Origin: Limonium bicolor
Taxonomy: Eukaryota > Streptophyta > Magnoliopsida > Caryophyllales > Plumbaginaceae
NCBI GenBank assembly: GCA_023374045.1
Contig: CM041776.1
Location: 120,919,000-120,982,999, forward strand
DNA: 64,000 nt
Direction: 5' to 3'
The translations under genes and the position numbers were made by a program. Shown in pieces: positions 59,196 through 64,000 of this stretch; position 1 is the first letter of the stretch, and each line of letters begins with the position of its first letter. The notes beneath the pieces are model-generated. The model saw only the letters and a list, made by a program, of their open reading frames with translations. It made no database searches and was not told the origin of the DNA.

Positions 59196-60680
59196 TGCAT
59201 CTTAACCCGCTAGACAGCTATTACGCTACTAGTGTGGTCCCGATCTTTTCCTCCACTAGGCAGCTATTACGCTACTAGTGCGAGATCGTCCACTTATAAC
59301 CCACTAGGCAGCTATTACGCTACTAGCGTGGTCCCGTTGTTTTTTCCTCCACTAGGCAGCTATTACGCTACTAGTGTGAGATCATTCGCTTCGTAACCCG
59401 CTAGACAGCTATTACGCTACTAGTGTGGTCCCGATCTTTTCCTCCACTAGGCAGCTATTACGCTACTAGTGCGAGATCGTCCTTTTCATAACCCGCTAGG
59501 CAGCTATTACGCTACTAGCACGGTCCCGTTGTTTTTTCCTCCACTGGGCAGCTATTACGCTACTTGTGTGAGATCGTTCGCTTCGTAACCCGCTAGGCAG
59601 CACCACGCTACTAGTGCGGTCCCAATCTTTTCCTCAACTAGGCAGCTATTACGCTACTAGTGCGAGATCGTCCACTTCATAACCCGCTAGGCAGCTATTA
59701 CGCTACTAGTGCGGTCCCGATCTTTTCCTCCACTAGGCAGCTATTACACTACCAGTGCGAGATCGTCCACTTCATAACCCGCTAGGCAGCTATTACGCTA
59801 CTAGTGTGGTCCCGTTGTTTTTTCCTCCACTAGGCAGCTATTACGCTACTAGTGTGAGATCGTTCGCTTTGTAACCCGCTAGGCAGCTATTACGCTACTA
59901 GTGCGGTCCCGATCTTTTCCTCCACTAGGCAGCTATTACGCTACTAGTGCGAGATCGTCCACTTCATAACTCGCTAGGCAGCTATTACGCTACTAGTGCG
60001 GTCCCGTTGTTTTTTCCTCCACTGGGCAGCTATTACGCTACTAGTGTGAGATCGTTCGCTTCGTAACCCGCTAGGCAGCACCACGCTACTAGTGCGGTCC
60101 CAATCTTTTCCTCCACTAGGCAGCTATTACGCTACTAGTGCGAGATCGTCCACTTCATAACCCGCTAGGCAGCTATTACGCTACTAGTGCGGTCCCGTTG
60201 TTTTTTCCTCCACTGGGCAGCTATTACGCTACTAGTGTGAGATCGTTCGATTCGTAACCCGCTAGGCAGCACCACGCTACTAGTGCGGTCCCAATCTTTT
60301 CCTCCACTAGGCAGCTATTACGCTACTAGTGCGAGATCGTCCACTTCATAACCCGCTAGGCAGCTATTACGCTACTAGTGCGGTCCTGATCTTTTCCTCC
60401 ACTAGGCAGCTATTACGCTACCAGTGCGAGATCGTCCACTTCATAACCCGCTAGGCATCTATTACGCTACTAGTGCGGTCTCGTTGTTTTTTCCTCCACT
60501 AGGCAGCTATTACGCTACTAGTGCGAGATCGTTCGCTTCATAACCCGCTAGGCAGCTATTACGCTACTAGTACGGTCCCGCCGTTTTTCCTTCACTAGGC
60601 AGCTATTACGCTACTAGTGCAAGATCGCTTCACACCCACCTGCTAGGCAGCTATTACGCTACTAGCACGGTACTCGATCA
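59196..60680 (+). repeat. Tandem array with dimeric higher-order structure (B2)
   Basis: Monomers share GGCAGCTATTACGCTACTAG. Two types alternate: CCCGCTAGGC... with GTGCGGTCCCG (about 51 bp) and CCACTAGGC... with GTGCGAGATCG (about 44 bp), giving a dimer of about 95 bp repeated some 15 times. A variant with GCAGCACCACGC appears near 59598, 60075 and 60265, showing duplication of larger blocks. Confidence 0.95.
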
Positions 60681-60684
60681 AAGT

Positions 60685-61240
60685 ATTATAGGCTCGTCAT
60701 AAGCCCTATAGCTGGATATCAAGAGGTCCAGTTGAGGCACTCCTAAGCCCTCGTGCACCTTAAACTAAATCGGATTGTTAGTATTATAGGCTTGTCATAA
60801 GTCCTATAGCTATATATCAAGAGGTCTAGTTGAGGCACTCCTAAGTCCTCGTACTCTCAATCGCATTCTAGGCCCGTCATAAGCCCTAGGACTAGATATC
60901 AAGAGGTCCAGTTGAGGCACTCCTAAGCCCTCGTGCACCTTAAACCAAATCGGATTGTTAGTATTATAGGCTCGTCATAAGTTCTATTGCTAGATACCAA
61001 GAGGTCTAATTGAGGCACTCCTAAGTCCTCGTACTCTAAATCGCATTCTAGGCCCGTCATAAGCCCTAGGACTGGATATCAAGAGGTCCAGTTGAGGCAC
61101 TCCTAAGTCCTCGTGCACCCAAAAACCAACCCTATTGTTAGTATCCTAGACTCGTCATAAGTCCTAGGGTTAGATGTCAAGAGGTCTAATTGAGGCTCGT
61201 CATAAGTCCTCGTACTTTCAATCGCCTTCATACACTCGCC
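60685..61240 (+). repeat. Second array before the B2 LTR, about 180-bp dimers
   Basis: About six units share CGTCATAAGCCCTA, ATATCAAGAGGTC and GAGGCACTCCTAAG, alternating between about 96 and 85 bp. Confidence 0.9.
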
Positions 61241-61329
61241 GTCGCATCCCAATGCACCCCAAAACCATGGTGAGAATTTTTGGCGCCCCGTCAACCTTGA
61301 TCCAATTCTGCAAGGGTTTGTAGAATTGA

Positions 61330-61345
61330 ATCAAGGGGAGCCATC
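61330..61345 (+). other. Polypurine tract of B2
   Basis: ATCAAGGGGAGCCATC, the same as in element B. Confidence 0.75.
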
Positions 61346-64000
61346 TGTAGACACCAAAAATTCTCACCCCATAAAGCAAATTCCAAAGTAATAAATAAAA
61401 TAAGAAGGGTCGTCGCCTTTCTTTTCAAAACATATTAACGTGCGTGCCAAAACGAAATCATCATTTTTATGATAAATTTCTTAAACCATTTTTCAAAGTA
61501 TCCATTTTCAAACCCGTCCCCTTTTGCTACTCACTTCTTTTATCATCATATTTTTGATTCATTTCATGTTAGTCGGTTCCGTTTTATTCACTTATTTTAT
61601 TTTTCCTATTCGTTTTATCTCGGTTCGTGCTACTTCGTTACTTGTTTATTTTATCTCATTTCATTTTGCTGATACTTTTACTTGTATACTCTTTATTAGT
61701 ACTTGTTTTTATTTTGTTTTTATCATTATTATTTTTAGAATCATTTTCATCATTTTATGTACCTTTTCATTATTATATTCCATACTAGTATATATCGTTT
61801 TATTGCTAATTCGATTAAACTTTCTCTTATTTCATTTTATTTTATTACTTGTTCATTCCATCCTATTTACCATCACTTGTACATATCTAATTCAATTTCC
61901 TTTTTTACGATATTCACTTGTATATTATCATAGTAGTACTATTTCATTATTTCATGTATTTATTGTTATTTTAATTGATTTGTTTAATACTTTATGATGT
62001 TTTCATTTTTATCTACATTCCATTATTTCATGACTTTTCAAAAAAGAAAAAAAATCATTTTACCAGATTATTCTCTTTCGTCTTCCTGCAATTTCATTAA
62101 GAATGCTAGCGTTTTTTTTAAAAAAAAGGGTATTATTCAGTTCGACTTAGAACTTTTGTATCATTTATTACATCTATATATTGAATTCTGTTATAGCTTA
62201 GGAATGTGTTTTTCTTTTCTGACCGATTTTTCTGCCCAGCAAAACATGACCCACTGTTATTAGTTGGATCCGATTTTTTCCCAATACCCAAATAAAACCC
62301 AGACCCAGTCAAACAAAGCCCATGACTAAATCAGAAAACAAAACCCTAGTCCATTTTTTTCGAAGCCAGCTTCTTATAAGCGGACACCATTCCCAACAGT
62401 AGCCGCACAAGATCCCAAGCACAACAAATTCCCTCATGTTTGTCCTCACATTCTACTCCTTCTATTCTTCCGTGAGAAACTAGCCTTGCAATTTCTCCAT
62501 TTTCTTCACCTGAAGAACAAGGAACACGTAGCTCTGCATCATCATTCTCTTTAACGGGCGTACAAGGAGCATACTGCTCTGCCTTCTTCATTCTTTTACT
62601 CACGGTATTTTGCATACATACCCAACTGGTGAACAAAGAAACTCACAGTAATTTGCAACCCAAATGGGCGAACAGGGAGCATACAGCTCCGCCAATTTCC
62701 ATTCTCGTCCTCATGGCAATGCGCAGCCCAACTAGCAAACAACAACCATATCTGCTGTACTTGCTGGTGAACAAAGATGCTCTCGGTAATTTTCTTGCTA
62801 CCAAACTGGCAAACGAGAAGCATACAGTCTTGCCCCTTCTTCGTTTCTCCTTACCACCGGTAATTTTGCAACCTAACTGGTGCACGAGGAACATACAAAC
62901 TTGGCCTCTCTTCAATCCTCTTCACCTACGCCGCGAACAACGAACACAAATGCCTGCCTCTCATTCTCTTCATTTTACTACCACAACTGCTGAACAAGGA
63001 ACATATATGCTTTCCCACTGTTCATTTTCTTCATATGGCTCACGACAAGGAGCATACACCTCCAACCTTCTTCAACCTCTTCATGTTGACTGGTGACAAA
63101 GAGCACATAGGGTCTGTGCCTTCTTCTTGTTTTTACTCACACTGTTGTACCTCCCTCGATCTCATCGCTCTCGATGATTTTGCAACTCAACTGGCGAAAC
63201 AAGAGCTTACACCTCTGCACCTCTCTTTTCATTCTCACCCCTGCTTTCTGTTCCTCGCTTCCACCATCTCCCACTCACGGTAATTTTGCAACCGACCTGG
63301 CGAGCAAGAATCTGCTCCACCTCACATCAGTCTCTTTCACGACCGTAATTTTGCTACCCACTTGGCGAATAGGAGCAATCTGCTCCACCTCGCATCATGC
63401 TCTTTCACCGGCGGTAATCTGCACAACTAACTGGCGGACGAGGGAGCTCATCGAATGAGTTATGCTTTGCTCTAGAAGACCGACAATCAGATGGATTTTC
63501 TGGGACCTCTAGCCCTCTGTTTTGGGTATCCATTCTAACCTGCATCGATATTTAATTCGCTTGATTCGTTAAACATTTTGATAGTCTCTGTTCAAAACGA
63601 TTTGTTTATGCCGAGGATACCTACAAATGCCGTGTCGGAATTTTGTTTCTCATTAAATCTGAACGAGTTGTATATGTTCCTTCACTGCGGATGTGTTTAA
63701 TCCCTGTACACTTAATTCGATTAGGTCCACCGATTGATATGTTCGACCATGTGTGAATTTGCTTGTGATTTGCGGTATTAAATAAACATAACATTGATTC
63801 ATTAACCATGGATTCAGGTCATAACATCCGATTGATACAATTGACCTATAGTTTTAATTTGCACATTGTTTGATAGTCTCGGACTTTGTAATATCAACCG
63901 GTAAAAAAAAACACAAATTGGAATCTAACCTTAGTCTAGATTTTTTTTTATATATTTTTCTTCTCACTACTAATATAACCTTGATTAACTGTCATTAGCT
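61346..64000 (+). repeat. B2 3' LTR (partial, continues beyond the window)
   Basis: It starts TGTAGACACCAAAAATTCTC like the element B LTR and is alignable for about 150 bp. It then diverges into a T-rich stretch (61500-62030) whose ORFs are low-complexity. The tRNA-like module is absent. A TATA-like TTCTTATAAG is at 62371-62380 and a tandem repeat follows. Confidence 0.8.
62560..63470. repeat. Tandem repeat in the B2 LTR related to the CACTA interior
   Basis: About eleven diverged units of roughly 70-90 bp with GTAATTTTGCAACC, AACTGGCGAACAAGGAGCAT and a CT-rich part. The ORFs on both strands (for example 62629-63096) are composed of these units and look non-coding. Confidence 0.8.

Larger units (their letters stand above)
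52187..64000 (+). mobile_element. Element B2: second Ogre-like copy, 5' truncated, runs off the window
   Basis: From CATAAACTCAAGGAAG onward the sequence follows the element B interior (from 28082) through the tandem arrays to the polypurine tract, then enters a 3' LTR at 61346. The 5' LTR and primer site are missing. It carries a CACTA insertion and lacks element C. It is clearly more diverged from B than the LTRs of B are from each other, and its LTR differs strongly after the first 150 bp, so it is a separate subfamily. No gag-pol is present here either. Confidence 0.88.

Noticed and set aside
62346..63458. Several overlapping ORFs of 70-155 codons on both strands
   Set aside because: They follow the tandem repeat in the B2 LTR, overlap each other in all frames and show no protein feature.

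Overview
The window looks like intergenic heterochromatin from a flowering plant, probably a eudicot. Everything recognisable is a plant transposable element or a tandem repeat: Ogre/Tat-type LTR elements with a tRNA-Arg primer site, Ty3/Gypsy-type elements with a tRNA-iMet primer site, a Ty1/Copia element, a TRIM and a CACTA transposon. I found no host protein gene, rRNA gene or functional tRNA gene. The species cannot be named from the sequence.

Layout as a nest of insertions. (0) 1-742 is the left part of an Ogre-like LTR. (A) It is cut by a large minus-strand Gypsy-type element without recognisable coding sequence: left LTR 743-16098, internal region 16099-21625, right LTR from 21626. The left LTR was later hit by a 445-bp TRIM (1455-1899, perfect ATTCA duplication) and an 8.25-kb Copia element (6466-14719, minus strand, decayed gag-pol plus an extra 3' ORF). 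(B) The right LTR of A is split by a 25.8-kb Ogre-like element (22716-48516, CCATT duplication) with 5.3-kb LTRs, a tRNA-Arg primer site and no gag-pol. (C) Inside B lies a second tRNA-Arg-primed element on the minus strand (31897-40005, ATTAG duplication), also without gag-pol. After B, the right LTR of A resumes (48522-49917) and is cut by a fourth LTR element fragment, D (49918 to about 52186). D joins a second Ogre-like copy, B2 (52187 to beyond the window), which lacks its 5' LTR and carries a 1.18-kb CACTA element (53190-54372, AAC duplication).

The most notable signals are in the non-coding parts of B, C and B2. They are: a hairpin present in four places with matched base-pair changes; a tRNA-like module with A and B boxes at exact tRNA spacing inside both LTRs of B; ten W-box motifs in about 100 bp of each LTR of B; tandem arrays next to the 3' LTR that form a trimeric higher-order repeat in B and a dimeric one in B2; and a repeat shared between the interior of the CACTA element and the LTR of B2.

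No element in the window appears able to move on its own. B, B2 and C have the ends, primer sites and polypurine tracts needed to be moved by proteins supplied from elsewhere. The near-identical LTRs of B and C suggest fairly recent activity. Many differences between LTR pairs are one-base changes in homopolymer runs, so some apparent frameshifts may be assembly errors.
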